From Eupransor demetentiae (GTDB lineage: Bacteria > Bacillota > Bacilli > Lactobacillales > Lactobacillaceae): a stretch of DNA of 64,000 nt. The stretch covers positions 496,001-560,000 of the forward strand of contig NZ_CAWVOH010000001.1 in NCBI RefSeq assembly GCF_963930865.1, given 5' to 3'. This document shows, piece by piece, positions 49,173 through 58,175 of the stretch (positions within the stretch are counted from its first letter, which is position 1; every line of letters starts with the position of its first letter). The notes under the pieces were generated by a model that saw only the letters and a program-made list of their open reading frames with translations, was not told where the DNA came from and did not search any database. The position numbers and the translations under genes are program-made.

Positions 49173-49212
49173 TCTCCTAGTTTTGTTAAAGCGGGATGGT
49201 CGACGAACCGCT
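49173..49212 (-). ncRNA. preQ1-I riboswitch
   Basis: The minus strand reads AAGCGGTTC, then a short loop, CCCGCTT, an A-rich tail and ACTAGGAG, the compact preQ1-I layout with stem AAGCGG/CCGCTT and the A-rich tail running into the ribosome-binding site. This suggests translational control of queT and the coupled SDR. Identified by eye from the consensus. Confidence 0.75.
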
Positions 49213-49243
49213 TAGAATTGTTGTTCAATGTTGGTAAAAAGAT

Positions 49244-50533
49244 TTAGCCTTCGTCCATGAAGTCCTTCAAGTGCTTTGAACGGCTTGGATGGCGCAACTT
49301 ACGCAAAGCTTTGGCCTCGATTTGGCGAATACGCTCACGCGTAACTCCAAAGACACGGCCAACTTCTTCTAAAGTACGAGTGCGACCGTCTTCCAAACCA
49401 AAGCGAAGACGCAATACGTTTTCTTCACGGTCTGTCAAAGTATCCAAAACAGATTCGAGTTGATCTCGTAACATCTCATAGGCGGCTGAATCCGCAGGTG
49501 AAACGGCTTCATTATCTTCAATGAAGTCACCCAAGTGGGAGTCGTCCTCTTCGCCAATTGGCGTTTCCAAAGAAACGGGCTCTTGGGCAATCTTAAGAAT
49601 TTCACGAACCTTTTCAGCAGTCAAATCCATTTCGGCACCAATTTCATCAGGAATAGGTTCACGACCCAAATCCTGAAGTAATTGACGCTGAATACGAATC
49701 AACTTGTTGATAGTTTCAACCATGTGGACAGGTACTCGAATCGTACGAGCCTGATCAGCAATGGCACGTGTGATAGCCTGACGAATCCACCAGGTTGCAT
49801 AAGTTGAGAACTTAAATCCCTTGGTGTAATCGAACTTATCGACGGCCTTCATCAAGCCCATGTTTCCTTCTTGAATCAAGTCCAAGAACTGCATACCACG
49901 ACCGACATAACGCTTGGCGATTGAAACAACCAAACGTAGGTTGGCTTCGGCCAATTCTTGCTTGGCCTCCAAGTCACCCTGTTCGATGCGCTTGGATAAT
50001 TCGATTTCTTCGTCACCCTTCAAAAGGCTGACCTTACCGATTTCCTTCAAGTACATCCGAACGGGATCGTTAATTTTAATTCCTGAAGTGTCCTCAGCCT
50101 TTTCAAGTTCATCCTTAGATGGCTTGTTTTGCTTGGCCTTCAAGACTTCTGGAGCAGGTTCACCAGATTCATCCACAATGGCAATTCCGGCATCTTCAAC
50201 CTTTTCCATCAAACGTTCAATGTTTTCTTCGTCCAAATGGAAAGGTTCAGCAATGCGCTCTGACAACTGCTTGTATTGGATTTGCTTGGCAGGCTTGTAT
50301 TCCTTAAGCAGTTCCCGAACAGCCTTGTCATAGGCAGCACTCTTGATTGGGCCTGACTTCTTGGCTACATGGTGCTTGGCATTGCGGCCTGCTTCAGCAG
50401 CTTCTTCAGGGGTCTTACCTTCAGCCAAAGCCAAAAGCTCCGCCTTACGTGCGCGACCATTATATGAAATGTGTTGCTCATCAAGATACTTCTTGATGTC
50501 AGCAATCTTACTTGAACTAGTAATCTTAGTCAT
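49244..50533 (-). CDS. rpoD: RNA polymerase primary sigma factor
   Basis: A 429-aa group 1 sigma-70. Region 1.1 N-terminus, region 1.2 DPVRMYLKEIGKVSLL, region 2 NLRLVVSIAKRYVGRGMQFLDLIQEGNMGLMKAVDKFDYTKGFKFSTYATWWIRQAI, region 3, and region 4.2 TLEEVGRVFGVTRERIRQIEAKALRKLRHP. Directly follows dnaG, the classical macromolecular synthesis operon without rpsU here. Confidence 0.97.
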   Translation of the reverse strand: MTKITSSSKIADIKKYLDEQHISYNGRARKAELLALAEGKTPEEAAEAGRNAKHHVAKKSGPIKSAAYDKAVRELLKEYKPAKQIQYKQLSERIAEPFHLDEENIERLMEKVEDAGIAIVDESGEPAPEVLKAKQNKPSKDELEKAEDTSGIKINDPVRMYLKEIGKVSLLKGDEEIELSKRIEQGDLEAKQELAEANLRLVVSIAKRYVGRGMQFLDLIQEGNMGLMKAVDKFDYTKGFKFSTYATWWIRQAITRAIADQARTIRVPVHMVETINKLIRIQRQLLQDLGREPIPDEIGAEMDLTAEKVREILKIAQEPVSLETPIGEEDDSHLGDFIEDNEAVSPADSAAYEMLRDQLESVLDTLTDREENVLRLRFGLEDGRTRTLEEVGRVFGVTRERIRQIEAKALRKLRHPSRSKHLKDFMDEG

Positions 50534-50534
50534 G

Positions 50535-52394
50535 TTATCTCCTTTTTTGCTGCTGGCGTTTTAACTTAATTAATTCAGTTGTTAATTCAATCAAACGAGC
50601 GTCATCATGCTGTTGCTTAGCAATCCGAATCCCCTGTCGCAGATTTTCAACGGCTTGGTCAAAGGGCGCTTCTTTCATGATGATATTGAGGTAATCATCC
50701 ACGGCCTCCCGTTGAACCGCCAAATCACCATATTCTTGATCAATACGAATCAGCTTCTGATTCAGTTCCGGTTTTTGAATAAAATCCATAAAGGATGCTA
50801 AGTTAAAGTCGCCACCCACTGTACTTTGATAAACCTCAATCAGCATCATAATCAACTGATAGTCGGGATGGACAAAGGTAAAATCAGGCAAAGACTTGAC
50901 GTGGCTCATCACAGCAGGTGATTTAATCATCGCCATGATTAGGCCCCGTTCAGCTTGTTCAATCCGGGTGACGCTATCTTCAGCCGTTATATCGGATAAA
51001 TCCGGCGTGTCCTCAATAGCAGGCATCGGTTGAGAGCGATATTGATTACCGCCGCCTCCTTCTCTGCTAGCCGGCGGATTCTTGGGTAAAACGACTTCAG
51101 CCAACTGTGCCTTTAAGGCCTCTTTACTTGTCCCAAATTCTTCCGTTAGCCGATTTAATTGCGTTTCTTGCTCAATTGGTCCGGCTTTTTTGAGAATGGG
51201 TAGAATTTCTTTTAGAAAATCTAAGTACTGTGCCTGGTTCGATAAATTGCGTCCCGTCCGGGCCGCCTGTACCAAGAATTCAGTCGGTGTCAGGACGCCC
51301 TGCTCCATTGCCTTTTGCAAGGCAGGTAAGCCCCGTTGCAGGCGCATTTCGTCTGGATCAAGGTCATCGGGCAAAACGACGATACCAATTTCAACCTTAG
51401 GCGCTTCCTCATTGATCAAGGCAATCGAGCGTTTAGCCGCTTTCTGACCAGCTTCATCACCATCGTAGAGCAAAAGTATCTTTTGGGCAATTCGTGCAAG
51501 TTGGCGAACATGGTAGGCCGTTAAGGCCGTGCCCATCGTTGCTACGCCGATTTCTTCACCGGCTAGATTAGCCGAAATCACATCCATGAAACCTTCCAGA
51601 ATCATGGCCGTCTTCGTTGTGCGAATTGAACTCTTGGCCTGATCGAAATGGTAAAGCAACTGACTTTTATTAAAGAAAGAGCTTTCGGGGCTATTCATGT
51701 ATTTGATTTGGTTATCTGGGTCCAAAGTTCGGCCCGAAAAACCAACAACTTGTCCTTGCGCATTGGCAATCGGCCAAACGACGCGGCGGGCAAAGCGATC
51801 GCGCGTTTGACCACTGTCGTTAGTCAAAAAGAGGTTCGACTCATCGCGCAACTTTGAATCAATATTTTGCTCCTCAACGTAATGGAGGAAGGCGTTATCC
51901 TCTGGCACATAGCCAATGCCGTATTTTTGAATAGTGGCCTGATCCAAACCACGCTTTTCTTCCAAATACTTTAAGGCTTCTTCACCAGCCGTTGTATTCA
52001 ACAAAATATGCTGGTAAAGGCGCTGGGCCGCGGTGTAGAGTTCGAAAACTTTGGCAAAACGCTGACCGTATTCATTTGAACCACCGCTGGTATAGCGTTG
52101 ATCAATGCTAATCCCCGCTTCCTGAGCTAACTTAATAACGGCTTCCGGATAAGACAAGCCTTCCTTTTCCATGATGAAGGAAAAGACAGTGCCTGAACGG
52201 CCGCAGGAAAAGCAGTGAAAGACCTGCTTCTTGTCGTCAACGAAAAGCGAGGGTCTTCGGTCTTCATGGAAAGGACAGGAACCATTCCACTCGCGACCAC
52301 GCTTAGAAAGTTGGGTGTACTGGCCAATCACATCGACGATGTTGACCTTTTGGCGAACTTCATCAATCACAGCGGTTGGTATTCGTTCTGCCAT
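50535..52394 (-). CDS. dnaG: DNA primase
   Basis: A 619-aa primase from start 52394 (MAERIPTAVIDEVRQKVNIV), behind AAAGGGGGG. Zinc finger CPFHEDRRPS ... FHCFSCG (residues 40-65), RNA polymerase domain with VVGFSGRTLD and TOPRIM ILEGFMDVI ... LLYDGDEAGQKAA, and a C-terminal helicase-binding domain. Just upstream of rpoD (1-nt gap). Confidence 0.97.
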   Translation of the reverse strand: MAERIPTAVIDEVRQKVNIVDVIGQYTQLSKRGREWNGSCPFHEDRRPSLFVDDKKQVFHCFSCGRSGTVFSFIMEKEGLSYPEAVIKLAQEAGISIDQRYTSGGSNEYGQRFAKVFELYTAAQRLYQHILLNTTAGEEALKYLEEKRGLDQATIQKYGIGYVPEDNAFLHYVEEQNIDSKLRDESNLFLTNDSGQTRDRFARRVVWPIANAQGQVVGFSGRTLDPDNQIKYMNSPESSFFNKSQLLYHFDQAKSSIRTTKTAMILEGFMDVISANLAGEEIGVATMGTALTAYHVRQLARIAQKILLLYDGDEAGQKAAKRSIALINEEAPKVEIGIVVLPDDLDPDEMRLQRGLPALQKAMEQGVLTPTEFLVQAARTGRNLSNQAQYLDFLKEILPILKKAGPIEQETQLNRLTEEFGTSKEALKAQLAEVVLPKNPPASREGGGGNQYRSQPMPAIEDTPDLSDITAEDSVTRIEQAERGLIMAMIKSPAVMSHVKSLPDFTFVHPDYQLIMMLIEVYQSTVGGDFNLASFMDFIQKPELNQKLIRIDQEYGDLAVQREAVDDYLNIIMKEAPFDQAVENLRQGIRIAKQQHDDARLIELTTELIKLKRQQQKRR

Positions 52395-52591
52395 TTGCCC
52401 CCCTTTCAAACAATAAAAGCCGCAAACAGACAGTCTGCGACCAAAGAACATTTACATACTTGTTATTATACGATTTTGGCATAGTTTGTCAAGGGGCCTA
52501 GAAAACGTAAAAAGGCTTAAGAATGGGCTTTTCAAATGCTAATTTAATGTTTACAAAAATATTATGTAAACTAAATTAAACGATCAACATC

Positions 52592-52620
52592 AAAAAAAGC
52601 TGACCAAGTCAGCTTTTTTT
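52592..52620. terminator. Terminator after the five-gene operon
   Basis: AAAAAAAGCTGACcaaGTCAGCTTTTTTT, immediately after the ATP-grasp gene stop. Confidence 0.85.
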
Positions 52621-53675
52621 CATTCTTTATCATCAACGCCTTCGCCATCCCACTCAATGTCATAGACGGTAGCTTGACGGAAGTTGATGTGTTCACGCTT
52701 TGAATAGCGCCACCAGTTCCAAACTTGATTCAACTGCAAGAAGAATGGATGCTTGACGGCAATCCCCTTAAAGTAAGATTCTGAATTAGCAAAAATCTTT
52801 TGCGTTTGGAATGGATGCTTGAAGAAATACGGTAGCAAAGCGATATTTGTTCGACGTGGTTTCTGGAAAGTTAGCTTCCCTTCGGACCAAAATTCAGGCG
52901 TCAACAGGACCAATCCTGAAGTCCCACGAGGGTTAATATCGATAAAATAAAGCTCCCCATCTTGGTCCGACTCAATCACATCACAACCGATTAAACCAGT
53001 AAAGTCAGTAAAGTCGATCAACTTTTCCAAGGCAGCCAGAATATCAGGTCGATCATGATTTCCAATTAAAATAGAAGAAGAACCACGGAAATTGATTTCC
53101 TTATCGTAAACGATGCCAACCTGCATCTTCCCCTTCTCGGCTACTGCGGAAAGGCACCACTCCTTACCAGAAATTTTTTGCTGGTAAAAATGAGGCAACT
53201 GGTCATTACCGTCACCCAAAGCTGTAAAACGAGAATAATAATCCTTCAAAATACGGTCTTCACCGTGCTCATCATAGGCCTTCGGCGTTTTTAAACCAGC
53301 AGCGTTCAAGACACGAGCATAGTGCTCCTTGTGGTGCAAAACGGCCATAATTTCAAAGTCGGCGGCAAAAAGCGGCGCTTCTAGGTCAGCACGAAAACGG
53401 CTCAACCAGAAAGTTTCTTCGTTGGTTGGAATAATTAAATCAATGCCAAAATCTTCAATTTGTTCATTAATATCGGCAATGAAGGCGTGTGGATCAAAGC
53501 GACATGGTGCCGTCTGCGTAAAGCCCTCGATTCCAGCCAAGTGTTTTGAAAGGGCAAAGGGAACAGAATCCGTTGTCCAAACTCGATTACCCGCTTCGAT
53601 GAATTGCTGCATCAAAGCTAGCGCAATCGGTGAGCGTGCGCCTGTTACGAGCAACTTTTTTCCTGTTAATTGCAT
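52620..53675 (-). CDS. ATP-grasp ligase, last gene of the KAS III operon
   Basis: A 351-aa protein; start at 53675 (MQLTGKKLLVTGARSPIALA) with AAGTAGG upstream, 7 nt after the previous stop. It has an N-terminal Rossmann-like preATP-grasp domain, then an ATP-grasp fold with GIVYDKEINFRG and the metal-binding FIDINPRGTSGLVLLTPE. It resembles carbamoyl-phosphate-synthase-like ligases that join a carboxylate to an amine. Substrate unknown; the operon position suggests a carboxylate made by the upstream enzymes. Confidence 0.85.
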   Translation of the reverse strand: MQLTGKKLLVTGARSPIALALMQQFIEAGNRVWTTDSVPFALSKHLAGIEGFTQTAPCRFDPHAFIADINEQIEDFGIDLIIPTNEETFWLSRFRADLEAPLFAADFEIMAVLHHKEHYARVLNAAGLKTPKAYDEHGEDRILKDYYSRFTALGDGNDQLPHFYQQKISGKEWCLSAVAEKGKMQVGIVYDKEINFRGSSSILIGNHDRPDILAALEKLIDFTDFTGLIGCDVIESDQDGELYFIDINPRGTSGLVLLTPEFWSEGKLTFQKPRRTNIALLPYFFKHPFQTQKIFANSESYFKGIAVKHPFFLQLNQVWNWWRYSKREHINFRQATVYDIEWDGEGVDDKE

Positions 53676-53682
53676 TGGAAGC

Positions 53683-54969
53683 CTACTTTCTATGAATAAT
53701 TTTCCGCCGCTTGCCGTCCTTGAAATCATAACGGTAAGTTTGGTAATGCATGGCTGGGGCCACGAGGCCTTCGCGGTTAAAGAACTGTTTAAAATTGGCT
53801 TCGACAGCTGGATACAAACCTTCATTTTCCAGTGAAATCGTCAAAGTGCCATCCTTTTCCTGAACGACTTGATAGTTTTGAATCCGGTTATCAGCCTCCA
53901 AAACAATTTTACGAACGAAGTCAGGAAAAAGCTTACGAATGCCCGCTTGATTGGCCTTTTCAAAAGTTAAAACATCGTCTTCGCGACCAATAATCCGCTC
54001 CAAGGCTAGCATTGGCGATCCGCAAGGACAGGGCGTGGCCCGCTTTTGCAAAACGTCGTTTAAGCGATAGCGGATAACGGGTTGGGAATGACGGTAAAAG
54101 TCGGTAATGATGGGGACAAAGAGCCCATCTTCTTCGTCCACAACTTCCTGCTCGAATAGGAGATTATCTTCATTCAAATGCAGGGTACCGTATTCACAGG
54201 TCGCCCCTAGGAAGCCTTCCGTGGCTTGGTAAACCTGGTGGATCGTTTGCCCGGTTACCTCTTCCAAATAGGCCTTGTCTTCGGGTTCCAAAGTCTCAGC
54301 AATCGAGATAATCTTGCTAAAAGGTAACACCAAGCCCTTCTTTTGGTAAAAAGCCACAATCTCCAGCAACATGGCTGGTGGCGCAATCAAAATGTCGGCC
54401 TGAAAGTCTTCGAGTTTAGCTAAATTCTCCTCAACATCGGCAAAGAGATCAAAAAAGCGAAAGGCCAAAAGACTGGAATTTGATGATTCGTACAAATTAT
54501 TATTGGCCCGCATAAAGAAGGCGACCTTCTTTTGCTTTTTTGGCAATTTTGGCAAGAGCTTGGCTAAAATAGCACCAAGCCAGAGCGACTGTTCACGCTG
54601 GCTCGTTAAAAAGACCCCCTGATTGCCAGAGGTACCAGATGACAGGCCAACGGAAATACCTGGCCGCAATTCGTCATCAAAATCACGAGTTCGTTCCTGT
54701 TCACGGGCGAATTCTCGCGTTTGATCAAAGTCTAAACCGAGGGTATTAATTTCATTGAAGTGGCCTAACCAGGAAGCTTTATCCGCAATCGGAATCTCCT
54801 GCCAAGCAGTCTTTTTATAAGGAGCATAGTAATTATCTGCTGGTAGCCAGTTCAAAAGGCGCTTAAGACGGCGCTTTTGAATACCTTCTAATTGCGCACG
54901 ACTTTTAATGTGCTTGGCATCCCAGCGAGTTTTGAAATAAGTTGTTGCCACACGGCCTAGTTGAACCAT
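53683..54969 (-). CDS. PaaK/F390-synthetase-like adenylate-forming enzyme
   Basis: A 428-aa acyl-adenylating enzyme of the phenylacetate-CoA ligase / F390-synthetase-related group. Nucleotide loop VGLSSGTSGNQGVFL (residues 107-121), the YQATEGFLGATCEYGTLHLNED motif, ITDFYRHSQPVIRYRLNDVL, a CPCG zinc-like pair, and GREDDVL. It should activate a carboxylic acid as its adenylate. Overlaps the end of the hydrolase gene by 13 nt. Confidence 0.85.
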   Translation of the reverse strand: MVQLGRVATTYFKTRWDAKHIKSRAQLEGIQKRRLKRLLNWLPADNYYAPYKKTAWQEIPIADKASWLGHFNEINTLGLDFDQTREFAREQERTRDFDDELRPGISVGLSSGTSGNQGVFLTSQREQSLWLGAILAKLLPKLPKKQKKVAFFMRANNNLYESSNSSLLAFRFFDLFADVEENLAKLEDFQADILIAPPAMLLEIVAFYQKKGLVLPFSKIISIAETLEPEDKAYLEEVTGQTIHQVYQATEGFLGATCEYGTLHLNEDNLLFEQEVVDEEDGLFVPIITDFYRHSQPVIRYRLNDVLQKRATPCPCGSPMLALERIIGREDDVLTFEKANQAGIRKLFPDFVRKIVLEADNRIQNYQVVQEKDGTLTISLENEGLYPAVEANFKQFFNREGLVAPAMHYQTYRYDFKDGKRRKIIHRK

Positions 54970-55763
54970 TGACTTTCCCTTTCTTCGTGGGACAAAATCA
55001 CCCGGACACCTTCGGCTTGAATTGCCCGAACTTTTTTAAGACTTTCCTTTTGAAGTGGCCAGGAATACATAATTATCCCCGCAATTCGGAGCGGCCCGTT
55101 CTGGACCTCGTCAATTTCGGCGTGGGTCCAAGCTGCATCAGCAGCGAGGAGAATTTCTTCTTGTGTACTTTGATCGACAAAACGCAGTCCCACCATGCCA
55201 CGACTATGTCCCGGTAAGTCGACAACGGTCAGACCGCCCTCATCAAAGGGGGCTTGCTTTTGATAACCAGCTAGGTCTTGACCCTGACTGTTCACCTGAA
55301 CTAACAAGTTGCGCAAGTAGCCGTGACGAACCTGGTCAAAGTGCTTCAAGTCATTCACATAACGGCCTTCAGCCTTTGGATAGAGCAATTTCGCTTGCGG
55401 AAAATCGGGCAAACCGGCGACATGATCAGCATGCAAGTGCGACAGAATGACCAATTTAATATCAGCTGCAGTTAGACCGTGCTGCTTTAATTGCTCAATG
55501 ACCAGCTGTTCGGGCTTCATTTTGACCGGCGTAACCCAGCGGTAAAAACGATCCAGAAAAGGTTTCGTTGCAGCCTTAAAAGCCGGCCCATAGCCCGTAT
55601 CAAAAAGGATGTAACCGAGGTCGTCATGATGGAGCAAGAATACTAGGGCCGGAATTCGATTTGTCCGAAGATGAAAGGTACGACGGTTCATCAAAAAGGA
55701 TGGCGCCAAGGTGTGTCCACTATCTAAAATGGCCACCAATTTAATTTTGCTGGGCGTGGACAT
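54957..55763 (-). CDS. Metallo-beta-lactamase-fold hydrolase
   Basis: A 268-aa MBL-fold protein if started at 55763 (MSTPSKIKLVAILDSG); a longer frame begins 55793. Metal motif ILSHLHADHVAGL (HxHxDH, residues 109-114), later ligands VDLPGHSRG and AADAAWT, ending ILSHEERES. Layout resembles N-acyl-homoserine lactonase (AttM/AiiA) relatives, so it may hydrolyse lactones or thioesters. It starts 23 nt inside the reductase gene, so the two are tightly coupled. Confidence 0.85.
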   Translation of the reverse strand: MSTPSKIKLVAILDSGHTLAPSFLMNRRTFHLRTNRIPALVFLLHHDDLGYILFDTGYGPAFKAATKPFLDRFYRWVTPVKMKPEQLVIEQLKQHGLTAADIKLVILSHLHADHVAGLPDFPQAKLLYPKAEGRYVNDLKHFDQVRHGYLRNLLVQVNSQGQDLAGYQKQAPFDEGGLTVVDLPGHSRGMVGLRFVDQSTQEEILLAADAAWTHAEIDEVQNGPLRIAGIIMYSWPLQKESLKKVRAIQAEGVRVILSHEERESQWFN

Positions 55764-56733
55764 ACTCCTCAATCCCTTCTTCCGTTGACTCAATTGGTTG
55801 ATAGTTCAGTAAAGTTTGTGCTTTTTTAATTGAAAGGGTTTGGCTGTGGCCCAAAACCGAAGCAACGTAACGCGTTAGCAACGGTGCCCCCTTCAAATGA
55901 AAAATGTGATAGATTTTTTCCGATAGGAAACCCACCGAGTAAAGCAGCCAGTAAGGAATTGGCTTGATTTTCAGTGGTTGTCCGAGTTGCTGGGTCAAAT
56001 CTTTCAAAAGTGCATACATTTGCGCCGGTTGACCGTTCGTAATGTTATAAGCCTGATTCAAAGCGGCGGGATTAGTCGTTTGGATGGCCAAATCAATGGC
56101 ATGAACGACGTTGGCAACGTTGGTTACGTCAATCCACTGTTTCTTACCATAGTTGGGCAAGGGAATGCCACCATGGGCGTTACGGTCCAATAGCGGCTTC
56201 ACAATGGTCTGGTCATTAGGTCCAAAAATCGCTCGAGGACGCAAAATAATATAGTTCAAATGACTAGCCATCACTGCTTTATCGGCAAGATACTTTGTCC
56301 GCGCATATTCGTTGGCAAAATGACTAGGAATCGGATAATCTTCCGTGGCCATTTCTGCCTTTTCATAATGAAAATAGATTGAGGGCGATGAAATCTGGAT
56401 AAAACGCTCCACCCCAGCTAACTGGCCAACAGCCAGCATATTTTCAGTTCCCATGACATTGGCCTGGTAAAATTCCTGCTTGCTGCCCCAATATTCAGAG
56501 CGAGCAGCGGCATGGACAATCACATCGGGTTTAGTGTCAGCAAGAAGCTGGCGGTCCGCCGGCGTCATGTCACCCAGATCCATGGCAATAAAATGAATAC
56601 CGTACTGACTTTCCAGCTTGCGGCCAATTTCCTGATTGCGACCAATTCCGGTGATTTTATATTTTTTTGCTAACTGAGCAACAAAAGCCTGGCCCAATAG
56701 ACCGGTAACCCCAGTTAATAAAAGATTTTCCAT
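55741..56733 (-). CDS. Extended SDR, 3-beta-HSD/OleD-like
   Basis: A 330-aa NAD(P)-dependent epimerase/dehydrogenase: GVTGLLG (residues 8-14), catalytic Y143ARTK147, and a C-terminus ...LLTRYVASVLGHSQTLSIKKAQTLLNYQPIESTEEGIEEYV, typical of 3-beta-hydroxysteroid dehydrogenase / OleD-like beta-keto acid reductases. It starts on the same base as the KAS III stop, so a beta-keto product of that enzyme is a natural substrate (inference). Confidence 0.87.
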   Translation of the reverse strand: MENLLLTGVTGLLGQAFVAQLAKKYKITGIGRNQEIGRKLESQYGIHFIAMDLGDMTPADRQLLADTKPDVIVHAAARSEYWGSKQEFYQANVMGTENMLAVGQLAGVERFIQISSPSIYFHYEKAEMATEDYPIPSHFANEYARTKYLADKAVMASHLNYIILRPRAIFGPNDQTIVKPLLDRNAHGGIPLPNYGKKQWIDVTNVANVVHAIDLAIQTTNPAALNQAYNITNGQPAQMYALLKDLTQQLGQPLKIKPIPYWLLYSVGFLSEKIYHIFHLKGAPLLTRYVASVLGHSQTLSIKKAQTLLNYQPIESTEEGIEEYVHAQQN

Positions 56734-57734
56734 TAGTATTCAAAAACCAATCCTTGCATTGAAAGACCAGCAGCCGTTCCAATCAAAAGAACCTTGTCGC
56801 CGCGCTTAACATCGCCGCGTTCAATGGCCAAGGCCAAAGCGGTCGGAATCGAAGCCGAAACCATGTTACCGTGATCTTCAATAATGTTATAAAACTTGTC
56901 ATCGGGGATATCGAGATGCTTCTTCATGATCTTCATTGCCAAACCTGAAGCTTGGTGAGGAATGACCATGTCCAAATCCTGCATCTTCAAATCCGCTTGT
57001 TGCAATAGTTCATCCACGAAGGCTGGCACCTTACGCATGGCCAATCGGAAAGTTGCTTCCCCGTCCATGTGGAACATGAAGTCCGTCTTAGGGCGGTCGG
57101 GATAAGTCTTAGGTGGAATGGCTGAACCACCACCGCGAATTTCAGTGTCGTGGGCACCCAAACCATAAGTTGCCATCTTGTTAACATGGATGGCATCCGG
57201 ATGTTCTTCAGAGGCTTCCAAAATAGCAGCAGCTGATCCATCACCGAAAAGCAAGGCGTTCTTAGGTTCGTCATAGTTTAATGACAAAGATGGCAAATCC
57301 GTTGACACGATTGCGACGCGCTTGTACTGTCCCATTTCAATCATGCGATTCATCAAATCAAAGGCCGTCACGAAAGAAAGGCAAGTCGCGTTAATATCAA
57401 AAGCAGGAATTCCAGCGGCTTCTTCGCCATAAGCGGCCTGCAAAAGTGGCGCCGTAGCAGGAATGGCTTGGCTTGGAACCGCTGAGGCGCAAATAATCTG
57501 ATCCAAATCCGTAATCTTCAAGCCGGCGCGTTGCAAGGCTTGATCAAGGGATTGCTTGGCAAGTTGAACACCTTCTTCGTTAACCCCGTCAATCTTTGCC
57601 TGACGACGTGAATGGATACCAGTCGTGCGTTCTGCCCACTTTGGGTCAACGTGCATGGCCTCCGCCAAGTCCTTTGTATAAACAACGTTGTCGGGTTCTG
57701 CCGTTCCCATTGAAATTAATTTTGCTCGAAACAT
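56733..57734 (-). CDS. 3-oxoacyl-ACP synthase III-like (KAS III/OleA-like) enzyme
   Basis: A 333-aa thiolase-fold condensing enzyme, first gene of the operon. Catalytic triad visible: Cys118 in DINATCLSF, His260 in VIPHQAS, Asn290 in EDHGNMVSASIP. FabH-like but not beside fatty-acid genes. Such stand-alone KAS III enzymes start specialised acyl chains (OleA, quinolone or lactone pathways). Start behind GGAGCTACAC. Followed by reductase, hydrolase, adenylating enzyme and ATP-grasp with overlapping ends. Confidence 0.9.
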   Translation of the reverse strand: MFRAKLISMGTAEPDNVVYTKDLAEAMHVDPKWAERTTGIHSRRQAKIDGVNEEGVQLAKQSLDQALQRAGLKITDLDQIICASAVPSQAIPATAPLLQAAYGEEAAGIPAFDINATCLSFVTAFDLMNRMIEMGQYKRVAIVSTDLPSLSLNYDEPKNALLFGDGSAAAILEASEEHPDAIHVNKMATYGLGAHDTEIRGGGSAIPPKTYPDRPKTDFMFHMDGEATFRLAMRKVPAFVDELLQQADLKMQDLDMVIPHQASGLAMKIMKKHLDIPDDKFYNIIEDHGNMVSASIPTALALAIERGDVKRGDKVLLIGTAAGLSMQGLVFEY

Positions 57735-58175
57735 GTGTAGCTCCTTTAATTGGTAATCATTAAAAATTGATGGGCCAAGTTGCTGGCCAATTATTTGTGA
57801 CGCAAGGTCAAAAGTTGATACTCTTTTTTAAAAATACCAATTATTACAAACAACTGTTCTAAATCTACCCGATTTTTAAGGGCAAAGCAAACGAAGAACT
57901 GATCAAAGTCCTTGATTTCAAGCGCTTTTGGCCGCTTTTTTATTGAACAGGTTAAAATTTTAAAGTAATAAAAAAAGCCGCTTCTCCTAAAAATAAAGAG
58001 AAAGACAGCTTTTAAGATATTGAACAAATTCTAGTGAACATGTTCACGCATTTTTATAAAAATATTTTTCAACATAACTACTAGTTAGTAGTATATCGGA
58101 TTATTTTTGCATTAATGTTTAAATTGTGTAACAGTATCGTGACAATGTTACACAAAGATTACAAGATACCCGATT
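57735..58175. other. 441-nt intergenic region upstream of the KAS III operon
   Basis: Holds the arg operon terminator (57970-58013), a GGCC-rich short hairpin just before the KAS III gene (57766-57784), and the inverted repeat GTGTAAC ... GTTACAC at 58125-58153, 22 nt after argH. A 78-codon frame at 57791-58027 on the minus strand has no clear ribosome-binding site and starts inside the terminator, so it is not called. Promoter for the KAS III operon must lie here but was not fixed. Confidence 0.5.
57970..58013 (-). terminator. Terminator after argH
   Basis: AAAGCTGTCTTTCTC ... GAGAAGCGGCTTTTTT imperfect stem with T run. Confidence 0.75.

Noticed and set aside
57791..58027. 78-codon minus-strand frame before the KAS III operon
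   Set aside because: Starts inside the arg operon terminator, lacks a ribosome-binding site and has no recognisable family; a shorter internal start remains possible.
58125..58153. Inverted repeat after argH as a terminator
   Set aside because: Stem GTGTAAC/GTTACAC has a 15-nt loop and no T run; the structure at 57970-58013 is the better terminator. It could still be an operator.
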